Origin: Humulus lupulus
Taxonomy: Eukaryota > Streptophyta > Magnoliopsida > Rosales > Cannabaceae
Direction of reading: 5' to 3'
Assembly (NCBI RefSeq): GCF_963169125.1
Contig: NC_084793.1
Span: 216,592,652-216,656,651 of the forward strand
DNA: 64,000 bases
The notes beneath the pieces are model-generated. The model was not told the DNA's origin. It worked only from the letters and a program-made list of their open reading frames with translations, and made no database searches. Of the stretch, positions 1-9,625 are shown piece after piece. A program made the translations under genes and the position numbers. The first letter of the stretch is position 1. Each line of letters begins with the position of its first letter.

Positions 1-539
1 GTTTATTTTCTTAATTGAGAAAATAAAATCTTTCTGGATAATAAAACTTATGGGTTTCCTAATTTACTGAAAAATTAACCTTTTAAATTTACAAGATTAA
101 TAAAATAAAAAATTTATTTTTCAAACTTGGTAATTCTAATTTCAAAATGTTTCCTTTACAATTTTAATAAAGAGGGAGATAGCTTTTAAAACTTTTATTT
201 TATAAGGAAAATAAGAAAGCGATTATGAAAGTTTTCTTCAGGCTTAAGAATGTGGTCTCTTTATGCAATTGGGAACTTATTTCCAAAATTTTCGGCACCA
301 TTATTTGTAGGCATGTTTTTATGAATAATGTGATAAGGCTATAAATTCAAGGGTTTAGTCTAAGTTTTAAGATTTAAGAGCAAATGCTTTTCAAGTATTG
401 ATTTTTTTTTTCATTCCTAAGTGCTCAACTAAGTTATAAGCTAATAATTTGAACTAGTCTTAGAAGGTTTACTCAAGACCGTGGTCCTAGAGGGTTCGCA
501 TAGTCATGACTAAGGTAGGCAGTCCAGTTAGCTACTGTG

Positions 540-913
540 ACGACAATGAACTCCAGCTAGCAATCGGGAACTAAGTAAGAAACTGATTCGACACTGGTGA
601 CTATGTAACTAAGGTCCGTTGGCCACCGCAATATGTAAGAAGTCCGATTAACGCTCGTGACATAAGAGTCTGGTTAAACTCTGGGACACATAAGTAAGTT
701 GATTCTGATTCCGACTAGCTATCATGACAACTATGAACTCCAGCTAGCCACCGGGGAACTAAGTAAGAAACTGGTTCGCCACCGATGACTATGTAACTAA
801 GGTCGGTTGGCCACTGCAACATGTAAGAAGTCTGGTTTAACACCTGTGACATAAGAGTCCGGTTAAATCCATGACACGTAAGTTAATTCCGGAATCAAAT
901 CTCTATGACTAAG
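540..913. repeat. 187-bp tandem repeat, two copies
   Basis: GAACTCCAGCTAGC occurs at 548 and again at 735, and the sequence between is repeated with point differences (GTAACTAAGGTC, ATGTAAGAAGTC, GACATAAGAGTC recur in the same order). Shorter internal similarities suggest the 187-bp unit arose from smaller repeats. It lies inside the gypsy LTR. Confidence 0.8.
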
Positions 914-979
914 AAAGTATGGTGAATTCTTCTAGGAGTCTGGGTAACCGATGTAGCTAGTTTACACCCGTCGATGCTA

Positions 980-1255
980 TGGTAAGATATGTTAAGATAT
1001 GAATGGCTAAGTATGTATGTATGTTAAGATATGAATGACCAAGTATGTATGTACGTTAAGATACGAATGAGTAAGTATTTATGTATGTTAAGAAATGAAT
1101 GACTAAGTATGTATGTACGTTAAGATATGAATGACTAAGTAAATATGCATGTTAAGATGACTAAGTAAGTATGTGTGTTAAGATATGAATGAATAAGTAA
1201 GTATGTATGTTAAGATATGACTGAGTAAATACGTATGTATGTTACCAGTTAATGC
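980..1255. repeat. AT-rich minisatellite, unit about 32 bp
   Basis: Seven or eight imperfect copies of a unit built from TTAAGATATGAATGAC and TAAGTATGTATGTA follow each other. Unit length varies by a few bases. It lies directly downstream of the 187-bp repeat in the same LTR. Confidence 0.8.
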
Positions 1256-1821
1256 TGTATGTATGCTCTGGGATTTTCTACATGCAGGTGTATTTTCAGG
1301 ATATGAATTTTGGTTATGAGGCATGACCATAAGTTTGCTAGAACATTCACACGTTCTTAAATTGTATGCTAGGATTTCAATTTCACCAGAATCCTATCCT
1401 TGGTTGGTTATCTGCCTAGTTATAGTTGGTTTAAGTTCTTGCTCCGTTTATGTGGTTATGTTTGTTAAGTTTTTCTTACTTTTGTTTCACTTACCTAGTT
1501 GTTTTGTGTTGTAGGTAAGCTCAAAGGCAAAGTGGAGCAGTGAGCACTAGAGTTTATCGGCAAGGATGTACATGTGGACCGACCTTTTGAGAACTTTATG
1601 TTTTGGGGACTAGAACCCATATGTTAATTAAGAATTTCTTTTGGGCTTGATGAATTTTTTTTAAATTATGACACTGAAATTCACTTTTAAGTATGCCCAT
1701 ACTTCTGAACTATTGCATGTTATTAAAAGTTTTTTTTTATATTGATTTTCGGCTACCATATTTTTAGCAAATGATTATGTTTTTCTGCAAATTATGTTAA
1801 GGAAATTTATGGGACATTACA

Positions 1822-2320
1822 ATAATTTGAATTTTAAATTTTGAATTTATTATTCTTTTATAAAACCATCTAATAGATTCTAGAGAATTCTAAGTCTTTT
1901 ACGTTTTCACAGAGAGAGAAATAGATATCATATTATTTTCTCTATCCCTGAAGTTTTCTGAGACCTGAAAAATTTCAAGATCTCATGTGTTTAGAATATC
2001 TTGAGAATCACTAAAATTTCCACAATAACTCTATGTGTCCACTCGCTTCTTGTGGTGTAGAGATACATATTGGAAGATCTTGATCTGAGTATTTTCGAGG
2101 CTTCTTAGGATTGGATGTTCATAGGAGATACGAAAAGATAGCTAGGAATCTTGATAGTTCTACAACTAGTAAAATTACTTATCGTTTTCTATGTCATTGA
2201 TTAATGTATGAATGTTAATGGATCTGATTATTTAAATATTTTTTAAATACATTTTTTTGAAATCCTTGGGCCCACCACTCTGTGCATTCTGCTGCGTACA
2301 TGGTAAACCAGTTACCAACA
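1822..2320 (+). mobile_element. 3' part of a Copia-type LTR
   Basis: The stretch resembles 11840-12190 and the reverse complement of 63636-64000 in layout: a CT-rich tract, a block around 'gtgtccac...gtgtagag', then a T-rich end. The region at 2270-2320 (GGGCCCACC, GCTGCGT, ending CCAACA) has the form of Copia LTR ends that precede a tRNA-Met primer site. It is truncated on the left by the gypsy LTR ending at 1821. No coding sequence. Confidence 0.45.
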
Positions 2321-2645
2321 ACAACATACATTTAAATTTGAAATATTTTGAATCCCTGATGAATCAATTTGACTATGTTAATATCTAAACCAATTCCTAA
2401 AAATTAGGCATCATTTTCTCAATTATAACCTTTTGACATCTTAAAGACGTGCTTTCGAGCCTTATATTATCATCTTCAAGCTAACCCCTGAATAATAGCC
2501 CGAGCCAGTAGCTATCAACCTTCTGAGCTGACCCTCCATTTTTGAGCTGAAATGGTTGAGTGATGCATTAGTAATATTAATACAAACAATCGAACTTAAT
2601 CAATTATTTCCCGAGCCTACATTTTGAGATAAATTGTTCGTCTCA
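2321..2645. other. Unassigned AT-rich stretch
   Basis: I see no gene. The end (GGGGTATAACA near 2655) looks like a decayed LTR terminus, but I cannot place it in a family. Confidence 0.3.
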
Positions 2646-3129
2646 AAATTTGGGGTATAACAGAGCTCAAATCTATAATATGATTATAGATTAATTATTC
2701 ACTGGTGAATTAGTGGTACTTAAGGAACAAGAGGTAATTAGAAGGGTAAAACGGTAAAATTTGACTAGCTCTAATTAACGAACAAATAATTGGATGACAA
2801 AACTACATGTATTCATTATATCAATGGACTGTAAGAGACTACTCTGTAAAAATAATTCTATAATTACTATGAGTGCAATTCAATATTTATAATGGAATAA
2901 TAATGGATTTAATAAATAATATTATTCAATTAATGAGATTAATTAATAATCTAGTTTATTAAAGTTTAGTATTATAGGTTCATGGTCCCCGAGTCACCTC
3001 TGTACTATATTGTCAAGGGTAAATGTGTCATAGGCAAGATTAATGGAGAAAATGACTAAATTGCAAAGGAATTAATTTTCAATTGCTAAGTAATAAAAAT
3101 GTGATAATTATAAATGATTAATTAGTTTT
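2646..3129 (+). mobile_element. Copia LTR, left half, split by Tat1
   Basis: AT-rich sequence with GGTTCATGGTCCCCGAGTCACC at about 2970-2991, a motif typical of Copia LTR U3 regions in dicots. It stops where the Tat1 LTR begins at 3130 and appears to continue at 11334, where the same AATTAATTA-rich composition resumes. The duplication at the insertion point is imperfect (GTTTT on the left, GTTGT on the right). Confidence 0.45.
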
Positions 3130-4652
3130 TATGGATGCCAAAAATCCACCAAGGAAAAAATCTCTGGTCCCTGGTTGGAATACATGGCTAAAGGTCACTT
3201 AGTCATGCTATCGGTCTCGGGCCTATAGGTCTTGGGAATATGGAATAATTTCCCTTAAAGCTTCCCTCGATGAAAGTATGAAGACCCTAGGCACACATCT
3301 CCCTTGGCCAATGACCTCACATAGCAAGGCCCAATCCCCGTGTGTAGGCCTTCGGGCTTCTCGTGTGATGGTGCCAAGCGCGTATGAATACGGGAGATTG
3401 TCCCAAGAGAAACATCACATTATGAGCCATGAAGTATGGCCTTGCTAAGCTAAGGGGCAAAACTAAACGTTGCAAAGGTTGCACAAGGCCCTCGCATAGC
3501 GAGGTTTAGCGTGCCTGCATGAGGTTGACATGCTCATGGGTCGAGATGCACTCACATGCATAAGGGTTGTCAAAGGCACCCGAGACGTATGCCTACCTCC
3601 ATGCAAAGGGAGCCTTGCATAGCGAGGCCCTACCTACCTTAATGCCGAGAGATCTCGAGGGCACTCGAGCCATATGCCTCGACCACGCACCACGGTCCCA
3701 TACACCAGCGCCTCGACTCGCCTGCGCTTGCGTTTCGCGACCTTGCCTCACCCAAGCGTCTCGCATAGCAAGGCACGCTTCACCATGGTCTCGCACACCT
3801 TACCTCACCTCACCTCGTCTGCGCCAGTGCCTTGCGCGCCCACCCATCACGAGGGGCGCCGAGGACATCGTGAGCATTCCATGCCGAGGGTGTCGCTCCA
3901 GGAGTGTCCTGAGGGTATCGCACTGAGGATGTCGCGAAGTCACCCATCACAAGGGGTGCTGGGGGTGTCGTGATTAAGGCCTCATGAGACACCTCTCGAC
4001 ACATTTTCATAGGGCCATCTCACAAGGTCCTTGATTTCCAAGCACCATGGAATAACATATAAGAATTTCAATAGTTGAAGTCCCTGTGAATAAGGTACCT
4101 TATGAGGGTAAAAACCTGTGGCTTGAGGAGCTCGTACAGGTACAGAATGCACCTATAAACCAAGAGGAGTTAGAGTATGGACACGATGTCCATGCCAAAC
4201 AAGTAGTGCTAGTACAAGAATGGTTCATAGAAAGTACTCCTTAGCAAGCCTATGAGGTTTGTACCCGACAAGTAGTGGAGGCATAATATGGTACCAAGGC
4301 AGGAGTACTTTTGCAGACCCCTGACATGTGCTAGAGCCGACCACCACTCTTCCAACACCACTGCCACCTGTGCTACTACCCTAACCATATACCCAAGTAC
4401 CTTCTTGTCCCCTGGGACCACCTTATATTAGAGGCCATTAAAGCCAGGCTATAAATAGACCTCCACCCCTCAAGCTAAGGGGTTGGAAAATTCATTGTAT
4501 ACAGAGGCTATTAAGAAATATACGAATGTTTACTCCATTGTTGATCTATGTTTATTTTTCATTAAGTCTATTCTAAGTTCTTATCTAGCTGTCACCATAC
4601 TTACCTTTAAGTTTTCTGACCTAACATCATTGACGAGTTCTCACCGTCAACA
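3130..4652 (+). repeat. Tat1 5' LTR
   Basis: Starts at (T)ATGGATGCC and ends ...CCGTCAACA just before the primer site; 9626-11333 repeats it. It is about 185 bp shorter than the right LTR, mainly because it has fewer copies of the GC-rich 'cgcaccat..tctcgcatagcaagg' unit around 3715-3830. Hairpin words of the form CTCGC-ATA-GCGAG are scattered through it. The short open frames at 3567-4010 are by-products of its GC-rich composition, not genes. Confidence 0.8.
4450..4459 (+). promoter_or_regulatory. TATA box of Tat1 5' LTR
   Basis: TATAAATAGA in the LTR, followed by a CT-rich stretch and about 195 bp of R-U5 before the primer site. The same box is at 11131-11140 in the right LTR. Confidence 0.65.
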
Positions 4653-4653
4653 G

Positions 4654-4671
4654 TTTGGCGCTATCTATGGG
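4654..4671 (+). other. Tat1 primer-binding site
   Basis: TTTGGCGCTATCTATGGG starts one base after the LTR end. Tat-lineage elements characteristically have a TTTGGCGCCGTCTGTGGG-like site here; two or three changes from that form are visible. I do not assign the tRNA. Confidence 0.6.
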
Positions 4672-6379
4672 AAGGACGACTATCAAGCCATCGTTCTTCC
4701 ATCAATTTTGACAAGAAAAAATGCCAAGGCGTTAAAAACTCCTACGGGGATCTCAGTATGTTGAGATCCACGTTGACAAAGGCCCACCAAAAGCCTCCAG
4801 AAGAGACCCTCCGCCACATGAGAATGGACACATGCCGGTGAAACATTCAACCCCTGGAGAGGAGAAGGAGGCTATACTCCCAGCAGTCCAACCTAGGGGA
4901 GGTCATCGTGAACCACCTATGACCCATGTGGGTGGCCTGAGTACACACCCTTCTCCTCAAACACCGATTGTACCACGCTCCGGCCAGTGGGACCTATGCT
5001 CCTCTTTGCACAGGCCTAACAATAGTTTCCAGCTCCACTCTGAGAGTCCCAGCTCCAGGACTCACTTTTACGAGAATGAGATACGCGAGTTGCACCTCAA
5101 ATATAGAAGGCTGGAAGCCGCAATAGAGAACATACAGGAGGTGTTTAATGACTTGCTGCAAGGAAGGTCAAGCATACCCCTTCCCCGACATAGGAGAGAA
5201 AAGCATGCATGAGGAGAAACCACCATACCCGTGGATGGTGACAAAACGTGGATCTCCACTTGTTATACCCCTCGCTCAGAATGCAAGGAATATTATACAC
5301 CAGTGGCGAAGCCTGATACGAAACTCACCTACAGGAGGTGCGGACCCAAGATTATCCCCACAAAAGCCTCACCTGACTTCAGGGGGAAGTTTAACTAGAA
5401 AGGGTCTGGGGTAAAAACCACACCACCTACAGCTCCCCCAAGGGACATAACCAAAGCAAGGATTCAGTCTAAGAACCCACAAGATTCCTTAAGTGAAAAG
5501 AAGAAGGAACTAGACACCGAAATGGGAAGCCCTTGAGGCAAGATTATCACTACACTTGGGGGGCATAGAGATGATGAAGAATTTGACCATGATTTGCCCT
5601 TCACAAGGGAGATCCAGGCTGAACAACTCCCCACCAGCTTCAAAGAGCCTCGCATGGCTCCATACGAGGGCATTATAAATCCAAAGTATCACTTTGACTC
5701 CTTCAATAAATTAATGAGATTAAGGGGGGTCAACAGCAGAGCAAAGGGCCATTTCTTTGTCGTTACACTTAAAGGGAGTTGCATATAAGTGGTTCAAGAG
5801 GTTAAGCCCAGGAACCATCAAGTCGTGGCAGCAATTCTCTGGCGAATTTCTTCAGCAACAGCGTACAGTCTGCGATTATGTTCTGCCAGTTACCAACCTC
5901 GCTAACATAAAACAACAGGCAAGAATGAAATTCTGAAGAGCTATATCTATAGGTGTAGTGTCCCAAGATATTTACTTAGCTAGCTAGATAGTAGTAGTAG
6001 TTAGTAGTATGTTAGTTTGCGTGGATTTTGGTTCAAGCCGGGAATTAGTTGGAAACTCATAGTAACAGTTATGGATTTTATAAGTTTAACATATAGTTTA
6101 AGAATATTAATTATAATATAAGGTTTGATTAATATTTCTGGTTATAGAAATATATTTATTATAACCTAAGGTTTAGATAGAACCATTAAGAGCATGACAT
6201 TTGTCATAGGCATGTTTATTAAGGATTTAAGTATTTTTAATGAATAGTTTAAATAAAAGAAAGATCTAGAAGCTCTAGAACCTTCCAGATACTGTTAGGA
6301 TCGTATTATGACTAAGTCAAAGTTGTTTACTCAATTCAAAATATGCTGAAAAAGTGCAAATACGTGTTTGGTATATCAA

Positions 6380-6525
6380 CGTATGCCGATATATCGTAGC
6401 TCTAGGGGCCGATATATCGCCTACGGAAGATACGGAAAACACGTCGACTTTGCACGAATGATTGAACGGAGCTCGAGGATATAGGTGGAGGTGATATATC
6501 GCCTATGGGAGGCAATATATCGGCT
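6380..6525. repeat. GATATATCG palindromic words in LTR A
   Basis: Four near-copies of CGATATATCG within 150 bp (GCCGATATATCGTAG, GGCCGATATATCGCC, GGTGATATATCGCC, GGCAATATATCGGC). Each core is self-complementary. They lie upstream of the TATA-like box. Confidence 0.75.
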
Positions 6526-7264
6526 CCAAGATGGTTTTTTTGAAAGTTTGGTTTTTAATTTTGAAAATTACCCTTAACCACTTAGACATGCCTTTGAACG
6601 ATTTTGACTGAATTCTGGGCGTCAGTTGAACGAAAATTCAAATCTTTTTCATTTTATATTCATTTATTTATTCAAATTAAAAGGGGTTAGTTTCACTCCT
6701 TGAACTCTATAAAGAGGACCTAGTGCTCAGCCATTTTCTTCATTCTTCAAGCATTTGATCAGAGCCTCCAAGGAGCTAGTATTACTGTAGAGAGATACAC
6801 TTGGGTTTGGTATAAAATCTTTATTATTATAAGCTTTTCTAAACACTTGGGAAGTGAGATTTAGTGTGATTTTGGTATTGAGGTTTAGACCAATACATAA
6901 GATCATTCCAGGTATTCTTATTCCTAAGTTCAGTTCTGTATGATTCTATAGTTTTCTTTAGTTTTCCTTTATTCAGATCTTAACTCTTGTTTATGATTCT
7001 TGATTAGGTATTTAAGTTCTTGAAACTTAAGGTTCTTCTTGGTAAGTTTCTTCTTGGATGGTTTAGTGTTCTTTTTATCTCTTTTTTCTTTAGATTCTGA
7101 CCATTTTACTGTTGGTTTATAGGAATGTTCTAATCCCGTTCTTGTTCCCAAATATCCCGGCTTTTGGTAAGGAAAATAGGATAGATTTTATGTGCTTACA
7201 TGATATGTTTATGTAATGATATGTTGATGCTATGATATGTATATGTATAGTATGCCTTGCAGTC

Positions 7265-7400
7265 CTTGGGCATATGACTTGTTTAGATAACAAGCCCCAA
7301 GAATATGTTTTATAGTCCTTGGGCATATGACTTGCTTAGATAGCAAGCCCCACAAATTTTATGGGCATATGACTTGCTTAGCTAACAAGCCCCAAGAATT
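7265..7400. repeat. Tandem repeat in LTR A, three units
   Basis: GGGCATATGACTTG followed by TTAG(A)TA(A)CAAGCCCCA(C/A) occurs three times at about 7268, 7320 and 7364, with a variable spacer. Noncoding. Confidence 0.7.
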
Positions 7401-8682
7401 TATGATGGCCATTAATATTGTGGTCCTATATGATATATATATATATTTTATATAGTCATATGTTTTATAGTGTACGTTTATGATATAGTCTTATGCTTAT
7501 GATTTATGTTATATGCTGTTAGTAGATTTTCCTTGCTGGGCATTAGGCTCATTCTTCTATTTTTTAGTGTGATGTAGGAAAATGATTATGGAAGGCGGAA
7601 GGATTCTTGGCAGCTTGACTTGTGTGTTAAGGATGAATGGACTGCATGGACTGCGTGTCGATCAAGGATGATGTCATTTAGTCTTTTGAATTATGTTTCT
7701 TTTGTAATTCCGCAAATAGTATTTAAAAAATTGAATTAAAGTTTATGTTTTATGTTTTATGTTTTATAAACAATGGGATCCCATACCATATCACATTTTA
7801 TTTTATACTTTTATGTTATTGATAAAATATTTTGGGTTTTCAATAAAGATATGTTATTTCTTATGTTTGTATCAAAATAATCGTAGCTATGTCTAGAAGT
7901 TTTAATGGTCAAAGGTCTTAGAAATAGTTGGGTCATTACAATAGGTTCAATATGGAAGCAACAAAGTTGGGAAGTTCAACTAGAGAGGAGCTCAAGATGG
8001 CTTTTACTACGGGAGTTCGTCCATGAAGCAGGTTATGGTGTAACATACTCAAGAGAGAAGTTACAAACTTAGATGACTTCTTCAAAAGAGCACAAAAGTA
8101 TATATGTGTGGAAAAGGACCATAAGAACTTGCATGTTGTACCAATACGTCTGAAGATTCTGTGTAAAAGAGAACATCGTGATAGAGGAATCGCTGATCAA
8201 GTTGAAAATTGGAAGAGGACTAAAAAGGCTTCAAAGTATAAGCTAGCAGGATTCATCAAATCATCATAATCGGCCCCAATAAAGATCCAAAGCAGGTGTC
8301 TAGCCTCACGAGCCCCAATAGGTGATTGACTAGGTGCGAAACAGGCACCTAGCCTTGCGACGTATATATATATATATAAAAGTATTTATAATACATATAT
8401 GTGAGAGTAGTGAACTTTATGAGACAACATTTGAATCTATAAGGACTAGCTACCCTTATAGAATCTGAAAAAGACAAAAGGTTCCTCAAAAGTGACCTCG
8501 TCACGAACAAACCCATCTTGTAAAGAGACCACGTCGTAGAAGATGAAAGGGGAACCCAAAGAGATCCCCAAGTCTAGATCAACTGAGTCGCCTTACCAAG
8601 GGAAAAAGGGCCTTGAAAATAGGCGTTCGCAAGGTTTCACAAGGACCATCTCCCTACAAGGGTCTCAAAAACCATAAAAGGG

Positions 8683-8845
8683 TCTCAAAGAAGATGCTTA
8701 TGAAAAGGGTCTCAAAGAAGACGCTTGCGAAAGGGGTCTCAAAGAAGACGCTTGCGAAAAGGGTCTCAAAGAAGACGCTTGTGAAAAGGGTCTCACAGAA
8801 GACGCTTGCAAAAGGGGTCTTGAAGAAGACGCTTGCAAAAATAGT
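8683..8845 (+). repeat. 27-bp tandem repeat, six units, open in frame
   Basis: Unit GGTCTCAAAGAAGACGCTTG plus CGAAAAG, six copies with few changes. 27 is a multiple of three, so the array is read as a nine-residue repeat (KRVSKKTLA-like) within a 101-codon open frame at 8613-8918. The reverse strand is also open (FFETLFASV-like). I recognise no protein family; the frame is probably a by-product of the array in a noncoding region. Confidence 0.8.
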
Positions 8846-9610
8846 ACAATGCATAAAGACGAGAAGGACGCTTCTAGCACAAAATAAAATGCGTGCGCAA
8901 AAATATATAAAAAGATAGCGAGAACCTAAAGGGTCAACATATCCTTACGAGTAATGAAGGTTCACCAACAGACACGAATCACATGTAGTAGCGGGGTCCT
9001 AAAGGGAACCCTTTCAAAATAAAGTTATTGACCATGAGGACTTGCTAAAATCCCTCACAAAAAAAAAAAGAATAGCTTGTCAAAGTCCTAGACTAAGGAA
9101 AACAAGGCGGTGAGACACCTCACACCTTGCGAGAGGATCTCGCATAGCAAGGGCACCCTTCCTCGGCAAGACTATCCTTAACTTTACAACTCAATCGGGC
9201 TCCATTCTTTCATTGGAAATTTGTATAAATGCCACCTTAAGACGTAAATGAAGAATGAAGTCACAAAAACACAAAAGAGACCTCACACAGCGAGAGGGCC
9301 CTAGCATAGCGAGACCAAATGTTTAATGTGCCCCTGAGCCTCATATAAGCCTTATCCTTGGAAGGAAGGTCGATGAAGGCCTTGGGATGTCAACGGATGA
9401 AGCGCAAAGAAAAGGAGGCAAGCCTCCCCATGTGAGAGGGTCTCGCTGTGCGAGACCATCTCGCATAGCCAGGTCTTCATCGCCCAATATTGCTGAATGA
9501 CATCCTTTGCTACTTTCTGGGCCTCCAAGAATAATGCAATTATCGCACTCATGAAAAAATAAGTATAAACATCATAACAAGTCCACAAGGATGTCTAAAG
9601 ACCTCCTCAT

Positions 9611-9625
9611 AGACTGGGGGGCAAG
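9611..9625 (+). other. Tat1 polypurine tract
   Basis: AGACTGGGGGGCAAG lies directly before the right LTR (TGTGGATGCC), in the place and form of a plus-strand priming tract. Confidence 0.65.

Larger units (their letters stand above)
1..1821 (+). mobile_element. 3' part of a Ty3/gypsy LTR, cut by the window edge
   Basis: The stretch ends in GGGACATTACA, the same kind of ...TTACA end seen on the other gypsy LTRs here. At about 1480-1540 it has the acceptor-like block (GTTGTAG|GTAAGCTCAAAGG) shared with the LTRs at 50.7, 55.1, 59.7 and 63.1 kb. The start lies outside the window, so I cannot tell a solo LTR from one end of a full element. No coding sequence is visible; a short open frame at 1323-1514 has no recognisable similarity. 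The middle holds two tandem-repeat blocks, listed separately. Confidence 0.5.
5954..7940 (+). mobile_element. Solo gypsy LTR A, TSD ATAGG
   Basis: Begins TGTAGTGTCCC and ends GGGTCATTACA; the five bases ATAGG precede it (5949-5953) and follow it (7941-7945). There is no internal region, so it is a solo LTR left by LTR-LTR recombination. It has a TATA-like box at about 6707 (CTCTATAAAG) followed by a transcribed-looking leader, a block of GATATATCG words at 6380-6525, and a block of repeated 'ggcatatgacttgcttagataacaagcccca' units at 7265-7395. It interrupts the Tat1 gag and so is younger than Tat1. Confidence 0.88.
4719..8290 (+). pseudogene. Tat1 gag pseudogene, interrupted by solo LTR A
   Basis: Decayed gag of a Tat-lineage retrotransposon; gag would form the particle that packages element RNA. 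The likely ATG is 4719, with an early stop. An open stretch at 4832-5212 carries the Pro/Arg-rich N-terminal region and a short helical segment (HLKYRRLEAAIENIQEVF). The conserved capsid-like part is at 5590-5953 (PFTREIQAEQLPTSFKEP then HFDSFNKLMRLRGV and FFVVTLKG), with a stop after LKGSCI. The reading region breaks at 5953 at the solo LTR and resumes after 7945 (about 7946-8260). Several frameshifts; not functional. Confidence 0.65.
8291..9625 (+). other. Tat1 internal noncoding region
   Basis: No gene recognised. Sequence is A-rich with scattered copies of the CTCGC-ATA-GCGAG hairpin word also found in the Tat1 LTRs (for example near 9130, 9280 and 9440-9480), showing it belongs to Tat1. 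It contains the 27-bp repeat listed next. Where Tat elements normally carry pol, nothing pol-like is visible. Confidence 0.6.

Noticed and set aside
3567..4010. Overlapping open frames on both strands (Arg/His/Pro-rich, up to 119 codons)
   Set aside because: They lie in the GC-rich, repeat-bearing part of the Tat1 LTR, overlap on both strands and resemble no protein; the sister LTR has different frames at the same place.
8654..8854. Hydrophobic minus-strand repeat protein (FFETLFASV repeats)
   Set aside because: Mirror image of the 27-bp array; nothing supports transcription on that strand.
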